Shown piece by piece: positions 1-11,997 of a DNA stretch of 64,000 nt. Location of the stretch: NCBI GenBank assembly GCA_031769625.1, contig JAUIMM010000202.1, positions 10,278,001-10,342,000 of the forward strand. The letters are read 5' to 3'. Below the pieces are notes generated by a model. That model was not told the origin of the DNA and ran no database searches. It saw only the letters and a program-made list of their open reading frames with translations. The translations under genes and the position numbers were made by a program. This DNA comes from Taudactylus pleione (lineage: Eukaryota; Chordata; Amphibia; Anura; Myobatrachidae). Position 1 is the first letter of the stretch. Each line of letters opens with the position of its first letter.

Positions 1-310
1 CCTTGCTCCTCTGTGCTGCAGTTCCAGAGTGTCTCACTGTGTACCATCTCATAGTTCTGTATCACTCCAGTCCTGCGTGCCAGCTTACTACTTGTATCCG
101 CTACCTGCTGCGGACCGGCCGTCCCCGGTCACTGAGTACAGACCGCGTCACTTCAGCTAAACCACTCTCCGTGCGCCCATTCACCTCATGAGTCATACAC
201 CATTAAGACCGGCTGCCTTTCAGTTCCAGCAAACAAACCTCCACTCCGCATCCGACTCCACTCCGGGTCCAAGCCCACGCCAAGCCGTGACATCTATACC
301 TCCCATGTAA
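1..310. other. Unassigned C-rich stretch at window edge
   Basis: Pyrimidine-rich sequence with no convincing ORF; a 62-codon frame from position 3 has no recognisable domain. The stretch around 215-292, ending in AAGCCGTGACA, has the feel of an LTR end, but no partner LTR, primer site or target duplication is visible, so this is only a suspicion. Confidence 0.2.
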
Positions 311-1633
311 CATTGCATTGTACAATAGGTAATGCCCTTTTAGGATGTGCTACAAATAAATGGCCCTCTAAACATGGTGTAAGCTATTGGGGGCCATACT
401 CTGGAAAGTTAAGCTTTTTGGAGCTTGGTAAATTTGGCCATTTTGAAGTCCACAATATATACTACAGTACCCTCTTGGTACAGTTGTTGGATACTTAATT
501 CATGCAGATATCTAAACCTTTAATAAATATACCCCTAAACTTTTGTCTGCGAGCCAGGGCTGCCAAAGCTATATCAGGCCCTGGTACTAAGGGGAGTGGA
601 CACTGAGCATGGAGACAGGGTACCGAGGCCCTTTGAAGAAACTGCACACCATTGCGCACCACCCTCAATAGGCGCCTAATAACACTCAAGGTGTCCAGGC
701 CCCAAGACTGGCCCAGGATAGGTTACTTTGTGCCATGCTGCCCCATGACCGGGATATACATCTTAAACTTCAGGACAATGGTGAGGTATGTAGTGGTCAC
801 AATACTTATAGGCTAAGGGGAAAAGCTTTTTTTTTCTTTCTTATATCCCTTTGTCATTTACAAAGCCTTGGTAATTGCAATTTTGTTAGTTCCCAAACAA
901 TACTACATCTCCCTCTCCTGCGCTGAATTATAGAGCAGAATACTGTCCGTATATTGTCGCAGAATAAGGAGAGTGTACTTTAAGTACAGGAACAAGCTTA
1001 AACCCCTAGGTATTTGGGAGCACAGACAGGTCTTCAGTGTAGTGGAATTCATAGGGTTAAATTTGGAGTTTTATGTCAGCCTATTAGAATCAAAGGAGTC
1101 ATAGCTGGTGGGAGGAGTTTTGCTTTATTTAGTACAGTGCCAGGCAGGGCTCTGCCTCTTTTTTCTTGGACTTTCCCTCACTTCCTCCCTAATTGTCGTT
1201 TTTGGCGGCAGGAAAGAGCATCTGGAAGGCGGTAAATTTCACGGCAATTAATTACGGGTGCAATCTGCATCAAAGCACAGCTGATTTTACCCTACTGGGG
1301 TCAGCTGCACTTGCCTACTGGCCAGGCATTTTTTTCGAGTGCACTGGTGCAAGATTTGGAGACTCTAATAATGTTACTTGCTTAAAGAGCAATTGGCCCT
1401 GCAAGTATGGTGGAGGATAGTGGAATTGCCTTAAGTGGATATGGCCTTTTGTCTAATGCTGCTCTTTCTTTCCACCACCAGTGAGATTTGGTATTTTAAA
1501 TAAAGGCTGATCAAGTTTTTTATAGCAATAAAGTTATCTGTGTCTTTATTTTAGATAAGTTAACGATAAGTGGTTATGGTTATGCTGCACTGGGTTAAGT
1601 TTAGGCTTGCATATAACGATAGGGCATTTATAT
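311..1633. other. Unassigned intergenic DNA
   Basis: No gene, RNA or repeat boundary recognised. Short frames (60-75 codons) carry no known motif. An AATAAA-like string occurs near 1498-1504 but nothing upstream looks like a transcript end. Confidence 0.3.
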
Positions 1634-2008
1634 CATACTTGCCGACAATCAGCTCCAGCCTTCCGGGAGAGAGCTGATTGTCGGCTAACAGCAGGGGGCG
1701 GGGGCAGCCATTGGCGTCACATTGGGGGCGGAGCCGGGGAGGGACCGCGCAATTGCATCATCGTGGCTCTGCCCCCTCTTCACAATGCCACTATTTTTGG
1801 CATTGTGAAGCAGGGGGCGGGCCACGATGACGCGATTCAGCACGGATCGCGTCACCGCCCGCCCTGCTGCGGGGGTTTCTAGTTTTTTCAGGGGGGAGGT
1901 TGGGATGGTCGCAGGCTTCCGGAAGGCTTGCCTGCCTTTCCGGGGGGTCGGGAGCGGCACCCAAAAATCGGGAGGCTCCCGGCCAAATCGGGAGGGTAGG
2001 CAAGCCTG
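1634..2008. mobile_element. Non-autonomous hAT-like element, CATACTTGCC termini, 8-bp TSD
   Basis: The element begins CATACTTGCC and ends GGCAAGCCTG, a slightly eroded inverted end. It is flanked on both sides by the perfect 8-bp direct repeat ATTTATAT (1626-1633 and 2009-2016), the duplication length typical of hAT transposons. Inside are a short hairpin (about 1641-1686) and GC-rich sequence. ORFs of 60-138 codons overlap it on both strands; they are by-products of the GC-rich repeat. Related ends are seen at 25261, 26438, 15085 and 56831. Confidence 0.75.
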
Positions 2009-2016
2009 ATTTATAT

Positions 2017-2963
2017 TAAAAACAGATTTAACATTATGGGAGTCCACTTTGCTGCTGAAAATAGCCTGCACTTCCAACTGATGACTGATCTCTCGGCACA
2101 ACTATGTGACAAGATTAGATACTGTTTTGTTAAATCAAAGCTGTTTTATTAAAACATTTGACCTATGGACGCTCCCCTCTCTTGTGCAGGACACCTAATA
2201 TTGCATTGCAAAGCCCTGTTAATGAAAAAGTCTTGAGATTTTTGCGTTGTTCTTGTATTTGAACTAACATAGCTTAACCTTGATATTTATCTGTACTTGT
2301 ATTGTGTGCAGAAAAGGATTCAGATATGTGTTTACACATAGTAAATTGCGGTCCCCTCTGGTCTTTCCCCCATTCCCATCCACTATCCTCTGCCCTCTAC
2401 TTCTTCCTGCCAACTAAACATAACTGACAGAGGATAAGCAAAGCAATTCTACCTGCAATAGAAGAGGGGTACAGTCCGTAGTGCTGAATGGTACAGGTCT
2501 GTTTAACCCTCCCATTCTCCCAGCTGTCAATACCATAGAAACATCACAGTGAGGGGAGAGTTCTCATAAGATGCAAAGTCCCTGTTATAAAAGCCACATA
2601 TACGCAGGAGTGTAGCGTGAAGCCATGGTGCCTGAAGCATGCCTATGCATCTGATATTCACCAAAGGGGGCATAGCCAGCATGTTAGGCTAAGTCCATGG
2701 TTACACCCAGTGGCAGGACCCTGGTGCAGTGCACCTTCTGCACCGCTGGTATTGCTGCTTCTGTGATTATCACTTGGCCTCATTCAGAGATGTACGCAAA
2801 GCTGATGGTATGCACATAGTACATCTCTGATAGTGGGTCTGCGCATGTACTGAACGGGTCCTGCGTCATTGTACAGTCAGGAGGCGTCTCCTCAGACATT
2901 CAAAGAAGCAGCAGTGATGCTATCAGTGTCCTTCTTAATCAGGCCCACTGGACCTTATACAAT
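2017..2963. other. Unassigned DNA with a short foldback fragment
   Basis: No gene recognised. Around 2775-2840 the string CATTCAGAGATGTACGCAA is followed by an imperfect inverted partner (AGTACATCTCTGATAG), probably a decayed MITE fragment. The rest is unassigned. Confidence 0.3.
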
Positions 2964-3415
2964 ATGGGCGAGGTATGATATGTCCACAATTATAATGTCG
3001 ACATGGTCATGGCTTGCCATGTCGACATTCATCATGGAGAAACTGATGAAATGTCAACATATCGTTGCTGGTGGGCCCTTGGTCACTTACCTGGTCCACA
3101 CCAGATGCCTGCAGCGGCTCCAGCTGTGTCTCCCGGGTCTCGGCAGTCATGTGACTGTGACCCCGGCACAGATTTTTGATGGAGCAGCATTCCTGTTAGT
3201 ATTCTCCCCCTCCCCCGTAGTCTAACCCTAACCTCCCTCCAGTGCCTAACCCTAACCTTCCCATCCCACAGCCTAACCATGATGTCGACATTCTGAGAAT
3301 GTTGGGATTTCACATGTCGGACATTTCATATGTTGACCTTGTGAACATGTTTACATTCTGAGAATATCTACATGTTGGCTGTCGACATTTTAACAATGTC
3401 GACATTATAACATAA
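2964..3415. mobile_element. GTCGACAT-type repeat with telomere-like core
   Basis: A stretch dense in the palindromic word GTCGACAT and variants (ATGTCGACATT, TTGACATTCTGAGAATG) at both ends. Its core at about 3222-3280 has spaced CCTAACCCTAACCTCCC units. The same layout recurs at 11796-12945 and 26800-27092, so this is an interspersed family. Boundaries are approximate because no target duplication was identified. Confidence 0.55.
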
Positions 3416-3554
3416 CATTATGTTATTGTTTACGTTATGACTGCATCCCATACAATACACATAGTTTAAATCACAATGCGCATATAGAATAATAGCATAG
3501 CAAGGATGTCTTTAATAGACAGTGAATATTTATTTATGCCACTAGACCATCACA

Positions 3555-3596
3555 TACATACATGCATACATACATACATGCATACATACATACCAT
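3555..3596. repeat. (CATA)n microsatellite
   Basis: Run of CATA/CATG tetranucleotides of about 40 bp. It lies just upstream of a minisatellite and yields frames rich in His-Thr-Tyr that are not genes. Confidence 0.85.
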
Positions 3597-3607
3597 CTCA
3601 CTCCTCC

Positions 3608-3890
3608 ACATGCCCTTTTTATGCCTCCAGACTACTCCAAATGCCACATTTATGCCACCAGATCCCTTCACATGTCCCTTCTATGCCACCAGATTCTTCC
3701 AAATGCCCCTTTTATGCCATGAGAACCCTTCAAATGCCCCTTGTATGTCATCACACATATATACACATGCCCCTTTTATGCCATAACTCTCATCCACGTG
3801 CCCCCTTTATGCAATATGTCTCTTCCACATTCCCCTTATAAGCTGTCACACTCCTTGATATTCCCCTTATATGTCATCACACTCCTCTGC
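3608..3890. repeat. Minisatellite, about 31-bp unit, about 9 copies
   Basis: Degenerate tandem array with unit layout AAATGCCCCTTTTATGCCA then CCAGATTCTTCC. About nine units follow one another without spacers. A 111-codon frame from 3506 reads through part of the array and translates as repeated Met-Pro-Leu-Cys-His motifs, so it is an artefact of the array. Confidence 0.8.
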
Positions 3891-4113
3891 CACCCATGGC
3901 ATGACCCCTGATTTAGGACATCTGTCATTATGATTGATAACTTTTGACATATATTTCAGAAGTACAAGACAGAGGCCATGGAATTTTTAAATACTGCAAA
4001 TATTTGAAAATTTTCTAACACTGAGAACCTCGTTACTTCACAGGCACCTAATTGAAGATGAAGTCAGATAGGAATATTTCCTGCTCTGGGTGGGGTTTAG
4101 ACTAGGTCGGAAA

Positions 4114-4276
4114 ATGTATCAAACCTCAAAGAGTGGAGATGTTGTCCACAGCAACCAATCAGATTCCAGATAGCATTTATAAAGTACATTCTATAAAATA
4201 ATAGGTAGTAGCTGATTGGATGGTATAGGCAACTTCTCTACTTGTCCACTTCACTCTTTAGAAGGTTTGATACATC
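4114..4276. mobile_element. Foldback MITE with inverted CCAAT boxes
   Basis: Inverted ends ATGTATCAAACCT and AAGGTTTGATACAT enclose an imperfect hairpin with CAACCAATCAGATT on one arm and CTGATTGG on the other. The same arrangement (a CCAATCAG stem between 'tactaa'-like ends) is seen at 32969, 45738 and in half form near 60740. Confidence 0.65.
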
Positions 4277-5051
4277 TCTCTGCATGCCTGCGACTGCGAG
4301 AACATCACATGGAAGAGCAGCCAGAAATGATCTGCCATAAGAGGGACGCCTTCCCAGTGGCAAACGCAGGATTTTTAGAGGGGGGGTTCCAAATGCGTGA
4401 TTTAAGAGCGAGTGTGGCCAGTCCATGAAGAGGGCATAATTAGCACTTATCCAGCTTTAATATCCGTCATACAAAGTGACCAGAGATCACAGTAAGCCAT
4501 TAAATGCAGCAGTAGGGCCTTCCTGCCTGAGCTGAATGTTTTTATTTTAGATGTGAGCACCATTACAGGGCATGGGAGCAAGTCCGGGAGTCTGGGGGAG
4601 CAGCAGAAGAACCTAGCACTGTCCTGGACATATATGGAAATATTGGGCTCTATAGCAGTGCATCCCTAGCAGTGCATGTTTTCCAAATCCCCTAATTGGT
4701 GCGCAGGTTATTTATTACTGGCTGATACATGTTAGAAGATCCATAGGTGGTGCTATTTATTTAATTTATGATACTGAGAAGAACATGCAGCGCTAGTAAA
4801 ATTCCATTATATTACTATTTCTATTGTGGTCAAGGTGTGGGCTGTGGTTTCATGGTTTCCAGGCAGATGGAAACCCCCCTGCATTTGCCTATGCTTCCCA
4901 CGCCTCTGTCCACTTTGTTTCACCCATGCGCCTATTCTGCTGGGGAAGAGTTTCTGCCCATCAGTGTGTGATGGATCACATCATTATCATGCTGCGGTCT
5001 GTGCCTGATTAAGCGGTTGTGAGGCTGTGTCTTCTATTCTTCTCACCTACA
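4277..5051. other. Unassigned DNA
   Basis: No gene seen. Near 4360-4400 the string GCAAACGCAGGATTTTTAG looks like the end of a dispersed repeat, but no partner was found. Frames of 60-70 codons at 4768-5012 overlap in three phases and show no domain. Confidence 0.3.
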
Positions 5052-5361
5052 GGGCGGGATGTATCCAGCCAATCATCGCATGCATACCAGATTTAGTAAC
5101 GCCGTATGCATGATGATTTAAGCAAAGGGCAGCTCTCCCGATAAGAGCTGTCAGCGCATGCGCGAGTCGCGGGGGAACCTGGGAGGGATCCTATTGAGGA
5201 AATCTCAGAAAAGAAGCTCATAGGCTTCTATGAGGCATTGAGACCAAGCTCAGGAATATTTCGCTTTCCAGAGCTTGGTGCATACTGGAAATGCGGTTAA
5301 ACCTCAGAAAAAAGCATTTTCTGAGATTTGACTGCATTTTTCTGTATAGTGCATCCCGCCC
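5052..5361. mobile_element. MITE with GGGCGGGATG / CATCCCGCCC ends
   Basis: Starts GGGCGGGATGTATCCAGCC and ends GTGCATCCCGCCC, a clear terminal inverted repeat. The trinucleotide ACA on each side suggests a 3-bp duplication, as in Harbinger-type elements, but three bases are weak evidence. Single right ends of the same family occur at about 14902 and 59173. Confidence 0.6.
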
Positions 5362-5614
5362 ACAGTGAGAGCAGTGACCAGTAGGTGCATCAGCGCCCTC
5401 CACCACCATCAGCACCTGTACATATGCTCCTTGTGGGAAGAAAGTGCTGGTCAAAGACTTTTAAAAGATTTTTATAGATAGATCTTAAAAGAGTTTTATC
5501 AGAGGAATTATAGCTTGTAGGCACATATGAGCCGAGCTTTCTCCCCTTTGCTTTCTATATGATTAATTGCATATGTGAATTAATATACTGTCTGCGCCTT
5601 CTAAATAAAAGATA

Positions 5615-6621
5615 TACACCAATCAGCCAGAACATTAAAACCACTGACAAGCGTAGTGAATAACATTGTATTATATTGTTACAATGGCACTTGTCAAGGG
5701 GTGGGCTATATTAGGCAGGAAGTAAACACTATAGGCCCACATATATCAACAATCTGAAAACCACAATTGAACAATTTGAAGATTTATTGCCCGATCTTAA
5801 GGTGGCCATACATCACCCATCAGAAACTTCCGATCACCCACCATCGATGTTCTGCGATCCGTCGCCGGATCGCAGACATTTGCCATGTTAAATGCCGGCG
5901 ATTTGACAATCGCGATAATTTTTTGATCATGATCGTCAAATCGGCAAAATCCAACATGTTGGATTTCTGCAATCCCGCAATGCCGGGCTGAAGCATCGCG
6001 GGATTGCAGCAGTCCATCGCAGATGGATGGGGCCCATTAGGATTTCCCAATCTAGCAATCTGCTCCCATACATTACAGATCTTTTTCAGTGATTGCAGCA
6101 AACACAGATCTTTCAATCTTGAAAGGCCCATCCTTTTACTAGTAATGGTCTGCAAATCTGCTGATCATTTCCATACACTAGCAATCTACAGCCCCAATCC
6201 ATCTGTGAAATCCAACATGTTGGACAACCTGATTTACCAATTCCAATCACTTTTTGGTTGCAATCTGCGATCTGTTATCCCCATACATTGCAGGTTTTTA
6301 TACACAATCATCTGCAAATTGCAGAATTACCACAATCAATTGCTGATGTATGGGGGCCTTTAGTTATGGAAGTTGATGTGTTGGCAGCAGAAAAATGGGT
6401 AATTGTAAGGATCTGAGCATCTTTGACAATGGCCAAATTGTGATGGCTAGACAACTGGGTCAGAGCACCACTCGCACACCCCTATTTACGGCCTTGACCA
6501 CAAGACAGCTTCAGAGGTCTTGTGGAGTCCATACCTAAATGGGTCAGAGCTGTTATGGCAGCAGGAGGGAGACATACACACTATTAGGCAGGTGGTTTTA
6601 ATGTTACGGCTGATCAGTGTA
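5615..6621. mobile_element. Tc1/mariner-type MITE interrupted by a TTAA element
   Basis: The left end TACACCAATCAGCCAGAAC and right end GGCTGATCAGTGTA are inverted copies flanked by TA (5613-5614 and 6622-6623), as expected for Tc1/mariner. The right half (6363-6600) has a diverged segment of the kind that accompanies these ends in fish and frogs (GTTGATGTGTTGGCAGCAG). The left part is separated from it by a later insertion at 5801-6358. Confidence 0.65.
5801..6358. mobile_element. TTAA-targeting MITE (GGTGGCCATACAT ends), nested
   Basis: Begins GGTGGCCATACATC after TTAA (5797-5800) and ends GATGTATGGGGGCC before TTTA (6359-6362). The TTAA-like flanks point to a piggyBac- or Kolobok-type target. 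The inside repeats short strings such as CCATACAT and AATCTGC. It lies inside a Tc1-type MITE, so it inserted later. Confidence 0.6.
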
Positions 6622-6623
6622 TA

Positions 6624-7750
6624 ATATTAAGACTGATGGGCAACAGGTGGTCCAAAGGCTGCGTGCAATCCTCCGTACCTTCACTTGCGACCACGAACTC
6701 CCTACTGCTGTTATATATGTTTCTATTGCTTATATCGCTTGTTTAGAATGCCTGCTGATATTTTATTTCAGATAGGTGTTTCTTATTTTAAATAAATATA
6801 TTGTTTTACCTTATTACTTTGAATAAGGGTAATGTGGGGCCCTTTTGAAGGTTAGAGGGCCATCCTATAAGTGTATCAGTTTGCCTATTACAGTATCACA
6901 TTCTTATGAAACAGGATTCCAGACATAGTAATTCCTTTTGACTGTTGTAGATTGTTTGTCCAGACAGAATAGAGGCAAGGTAGAATGAATAATGACATTG
7001 GGGTGTTGATACCTATTGTCAAATCTCCTGTACAGGCATCAGTCTTCTCTGCTGGTAGTTCTAGAGAGAGCTGCAAGGCGGCCTTGAGGTTTTCGATTAA
7101 ATGAACTCTGGAGGGTTGTCAGATCCACTGTACTGAACACATACAGGTCCTGCCACATTTTATTCATTGGCATTCTGTGTAGCATGCTCACACACTGGTT
7201 TAATTTCTGAGTTTTCTTTTATTTCATCAGTTGATGGAAAATAGAAAAAGCAGAATCGGCTAGAACTTCAGGGCGGAGGGATGATTCCAGTGACATATGT
7301 GGATAGCATCCCATTCTGTGTACTCAGCTGTCTCAGATTGAAATGCACCTTAATAGCAGCAAATATTTCCAGATCACATTCTTTTAATGCAACAAACAAC
7401 AGAAACAGAAAAGAGCCATTGCCCAGTACAGGATTAACGTATCACAAATAAATGCTGGCTGTTCATTTTATGATCAGCAAAATAATAGCTAACAATAGCT
7501 GGTGTTGACTTCAGAACAATTTACCATAAATGAAGTATATTCATGCAAAGGAAATCTTCCAGTGATAAATTATTTCAGCAAGGGATATGGATATTTTCCT
7601 TTGCCATACAGTGAGCCCTAGCCTCCATAAGCTCCATCACTCAACCAACCTACAGTAGCATTGCAGTAGCAGGCACTGTGCCACCATTCTACAGGCTGGC
7701 CTTCAATGGAGATCAGTTTTGGATGCAATTCTGAAGTTTTAGGGCTGTTG
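6624..7750. other. Unassigned DNA
   Basis: No gene, RNA or repeat boundary recognised in about 1.1 kb of moderately AT-rich sequence. Confidence 0.3.
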
Positions 7751-7990
7751 GCAGAGCAATAACTAGGGGTGTGCGACATATGCTGTCGCACAGGGCGGAG
7801 GGCCCTGCAGGTTCTGGGTAAGTAGGCAAGTTTTGCTCCAGGGGAATCCTGGAGGGATCAACGATGTTCAAGGGGTGTGTGTGTGTGGGAGGTGTGGTGC
7901 CGTGATCATATCATAGTGACTCAGCGCCGCTGTTCAAAGCCCCAATTCGCGGCTTTGTGCAGCAGAGGCCATGGCCACAATGAAACTATT
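7751..7990. mobile_element. hAT-type fragment (CAGAGCAATAACTAGGGG end)
   Basis: The string CAGAGCAATAACTAGGGG followed by GTGTGCGAC and a CGCACAGGGCGGAGGGC segment matches the left part of elements at 20656 and 49438. No right end was found, so it is a truncated copy with an approximate right limit. Confidence 0.5.
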
Positions 7991-9244
7991 CAATGCAAAT
8001 CACATCATCAAATCCCCAGGCTATCCATGTCACTCAGAAAGTGGATAGTATGCAGGAAACTGGATCACTCTTTTGGGGGTCCAGGAGACACCCCCATAAA
8101 TTTGGACTGTCCCAGGTATTCATAGTTTAAAACCAGGAACCGAATTGGGACACGGTCTTCAAAGTTTTCCCAGCGGCAACCATCGGATGTATGGGCAGAT
8201 GTAGAGCATTGCCAACTTGCGTTCGATGGTCTACAACATCCTTCCATGCTGCACTGACTATCTTCTCCATGTTGTCAGGTAACAGCAGTAGCACTGTACT
8301 TAGTGATGCTATGTACAAAGGTTTTTTAACATACTGGACAATCTGTTTATGGAGATGGTTTTAGAGCAGGCGCTTTAGGCTACTTTATTCAGTGATATTT
8401 CTCTGGGATTATGTAAACCCACAAAGACAAACAAATAACTTGTAACCTAACACAGTAGTTAAATCCTTGTTCTTAACATGAGTCCCATTTGCAGATCTTC
8501 TGAGGTAAAGTAACTGTAGTCTGAGAGTATCCATGCTATTCGGTTAAGCTGATTACACATAATGCTTGATATCAAAATTGCTGATATTTGTAACAGTATC
8601 CAGCATTACCATTTATTTCTGTTAGTATGGATATCTTATGACAATTATAAATTAGGGGCCTGTGTACTTAAGCAGGTATGGTGTAAGCACACAGAGTATG
8701 GTTACAGTGTAATTCGTACACAGATGAGGCTCGGCTGAGCGTGGGAATAAGGAGGCCGCTCAGAGTTCATGGTTAGTGGCTTGTAGCCAAAAAAATAAGG
8801 TCGCCGACCTCGCAGCTTTCTTACTACATAAGCCAGCTAAGCAATCACATGGAATTTGCAACTTTAAGAGCTCTACACAGAGACTTCTTTATAATGATGA
8901 CTATGCCTTGGACCACTGCACCCCACATTTTCTATAGTATATAACCATAAATTACGGCTTCCTAGTGTACATGTCAATTACTACCTTGCTTTTTTAATAT
9001 ACTTGGTGAGACTGGCACAACTACTGTACAGTCAACTACGCTAAAAATATAGCTACCACTTATATTACAGTTTAAAAATGAGAAACTGAATGCAAACAGC
9101 TGATTGGTCGCAATTATGTGCAATGCCATTTACCTACACTTTTATTCATAAATGATCCTTCTGAGCAAAAATCAACAGTGGTTTCAGTCAGAGCTCACCT
9201 GATTATTACAGTCGTGTAATAGCTGTCAACATTTAAATACATAC
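7991..9244. other. Unassigned DNA
   Basis: No gene or clear repeat found. Short frames near 7877-8318 lie on both strands over one another and have no domain. Confidence 0.3.
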
Positions 9245-9350
9245 ATAATGCACCCACTACTGACAGAACATACATACTGCACTTACTACCAGAACATACA
9301 TACTGCACTCACTACTACCAGAACATACATACTGCACTCACTATTACCAG

Positions 9351-9624
9351 CAGGGGTGTATCTAATGGGTGCAGGTTGTGGGCCCAACACCACACACCCT
9401 GCCCCCATACTTTTTTATACTTACCTCTCCAAAGTCCTACGTTTGCTCGAATAGCGCTACACAAAACGCCTGGAAGATGGCAACCACAGGTAGGTGTCCT
9501 GCGCAGTAGACTCTGGGCACTAGTCTACCAGTCTACTGCCGCCGTCAGTTCGCTGGCAGCAGCTGAGGAGGGGGCTCCAGAAGGGGAATGCACACAAGCC
9601 CCCTCCTCTCTTAATACGCCCCTG
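9351..9624. mobile_element. hAT MITE, CAGGGGTGTATCTA ends, perfect 8-bp TSD
   Basis: Starts CAGGGGTGTATCTA and ends TAATACGCCCCTG. It is flanked by the perfect 8-bp repeat ATTACCAG (9343-9350, 9625-9632), which is part of the host minisatellite unit. The ends match the larger element at 13884-14699. Confidence 0.85.
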
Positions 9625-9690
9625 ATTACCAGAACATACATAATGCACTCACTACTACCAGAAGATTCATACAGCACCCACTACTACCAG

Positions 9691-9968
9691 CAGGGTCATA
9701 ACTAGGGTAGTGCGACCTGTGCCAAGGCAGAGTGCACCGCAGGGCAGGGGGCACTGTTTGGGCCTGTCAATTTTCTGTTTATTATCATTCTCACTTCCTC
9801 TTCTTTTATCCCCAGCATCTCCTGGCCTCCCCTATCTCTTCCCTGGCCCTTTCCAAGAAGGCCATGGCCCTTTTTCCGGTGCACTATCTTATGTCCCTAT
9901 TTTAAAAAATGGGGGGGAGGAGGGGGAGCCAATGCTCTCTCTGGCACAGGGCACCAAAAAGTGTAGTT
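9691..9968. mobile_element. Eroded hAT MITE, CAGGGTCATAACTAGGG end
   Basis: Begins CAGGGTCATAACTAGGG directly after a minisatellite unit and ends near GTGTAGTT, where unit sequence resumes. Inside are GCACAGGGCACC strings shared with elements at 20656 and 49438. The right end has decayed and no duplication is readable. Frames of 60-114 codons in it are shadows. Confidence 0.55.
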
Positions 9969-10644
9969 ACATACATGCTTCACTTACTACTACCAGAGCA
10001 TGCATACAGCACAAACTACTACCAGAGCACACATACTGCACTCACTACTACTAGAACATACATACTGCACTCACTACTACCAGAGCACACATACTGCACT
10101 CACTACTACTAGAACATACATACTGCACTCACTACTACTAGAACATACATACTGCAGAAACTACCACCAGAGTACACATACTGCACTCACTACTACTAGA
10201 ACATACATACTGCACTCAATACTACTAGAACATACATACTGCACAAACTACCACCAGAGTACACATACTGCACTCACTACTACTAGAACATACATACTGC
10301 ACTCACTACTACTAGAACATACATACTGCACTCACTACTACCAGAGCACACATACTGCACTCACTACTACTAGAACATACATACTGCATTCACATCTACC
10401 AGAGCACACATACTGCACCCACTACTACCAGTACATACATACTGCACCCACTACTACCAGTACATACATACACTGCACCCACTACTACCAGAACATACAT
10501 ACTGCATTCACATCTACCAGAGCACACATACTGCACTCACTACCAGTACATACATACTGCACCCACTACTACCAGTACATACATACTGCACCGACTACTA
10601 CCAGTACATACATACACTGCACCCACTACTACCAGAACATACAT

Positions 10645-10845
10645 ACTGCGGTTTCCAATCGCCAATCATGTGCATGCGCACAGCATCTATTCACAGTAAG
10701 GGGATAACTTGAGGAAAGCCCAGCACCTCCGTAAGAGCTGGACACGCCTCCAAGAGTGACGAATTGGGGATGTGTCATAGGGACACGCCTCCTCCCAATA
10801 TGTCCACACTCCCTCATTGTCCTACCCTCGGTCTGGCGTGAACAC
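10645..10845. mobile_element. Fragment related to the CATACTTCCCAAC element
   Basis: Interrupts the 29-bp array. It has GCATGCGCACAGCATCTATTC and AGGACACGCCTCC-like strings that match, in reverse, the inside of the element at 16898-17266. Neither terminus is preserved. Confidence 0.45.
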
Positions 10846-11152
10846 TACTACCAGAACATATATACTTTACCCACTAATACCAGAACATACATATTGCACC
10901 AACTACTACTAGAACATACATACTGTACTGCACTCAATACTACCAGCACATACATACTTTACCCACTAATACCATAGCATACATACTGCAGCCAATAATA
11001 CCAGAACATACATACTGCCCACTACTACCAGACAATACATCCTGTGCTCACTACTACAAGAACATACATGCTGCACCTACTACTACCAGAATATATATAC
11101 AGTACCTAGTAATATTAGAACATACATACTGTACTCACTACACTACTACCAG

Positions 11153-11677
11153 GGAATCGGTATGATTTACTGCCGGATCCATGTCCGGCGGTTGGAATTC
11201 TGACAGCGGCATCCCGGCAGAGGAGGAAATCCCGATCGTCAAAGGTAAGTATATACTAACCTAATTCTACCCCCTAACCCTAACCCTCCCTTAGGGGTGC
11301 CTAACACTAACCTCCCCCCGCCCCCAGTGCCTAACCCTAATCCCCCCTCTAAGTGCCTAAACCTAACCCCCCTTTCCCCGCCGCCTAAACCTGTCCCCCC
11401 CGGGCGTGCCTAATGCTAACCCCCGCTTCCCCTAGCCTAACCCTAACCTCCTGGGGGGGTGCCTAACCCTTAGCTCTCCCCGGGAACCCTAAACCTAACC
11501 CTCACCCGCAGCTATCCGCGCTCGGTGCCCGGCGTCCCCTCGATCGGGATGCCGGGCATCATGCTCACGGCGTATGTCTAATGACAGGCGTTGGCATATC
11601 GATGCCTGTCTTGCCAGGATATGACGGTCGGGAAGCCGGCTGTCGGGATTAGGTCCGCCGGCTTCCGGCTGCATACC
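11153..11677. mobile_element. Telomere-motif element, copy 1, 8-bp TSD
   Basis: Starts GGAATCGGTATGATTTAC and ends GGCTGCATACC. The 8-bp string ACTACCAG flanks it (11145-11152, 11678-11685); as this is also part of the host tandem unit, the duplication here is suggestive rather than proof. Inside, 11241-11250 reads AAAGGTAAGT, a consensus splice donor, and 11270-11510 is a degenerate array of CCTAACCCTAACC units split by C-rich spacers. The array lies C-rich after the donor, as at 24325 but opposite to the other four copies. Confidence 0.7.
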
Positions 11678-11997
11678 ACTACCAGAACATACATACTTCA
11701 CTTACTACTACTGAAGCATACGTACTCCTGCACAAACTAATACCAGAGCACACATACTGTACCAACTACTAAATAGCATACATACTGCACTCACTACAGG
11801 ATACAGTCACTAGGTCGACAATAACAATGTCAACATTCATAATGTTGACACCACATAGTCGACAGTTATGGTGTTAACATTGTTGAATTGTTGACAGACA
11901 ACATGTCGTCATCCTCAGAATGTCCACGTTAGCAATGTCGTCATCAGAAATGTCGACATTGGGAAATCCCGACATTCTCAGAATGCCAACTTTAGGG

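Noticed and set aside
10000..10707. 235-codon ORF, the longest frame in the window
   Set aside because: It translates the 29-bp minisatellite through its three phases; the protein is a 29-residue repeat with no domain, and the array has no coding support.
11270..11510. True telomere or chromosome end
   Set aside because: The CCTAACCC units are degenerate, separated by spacers and contained in a transposon with target duplications.
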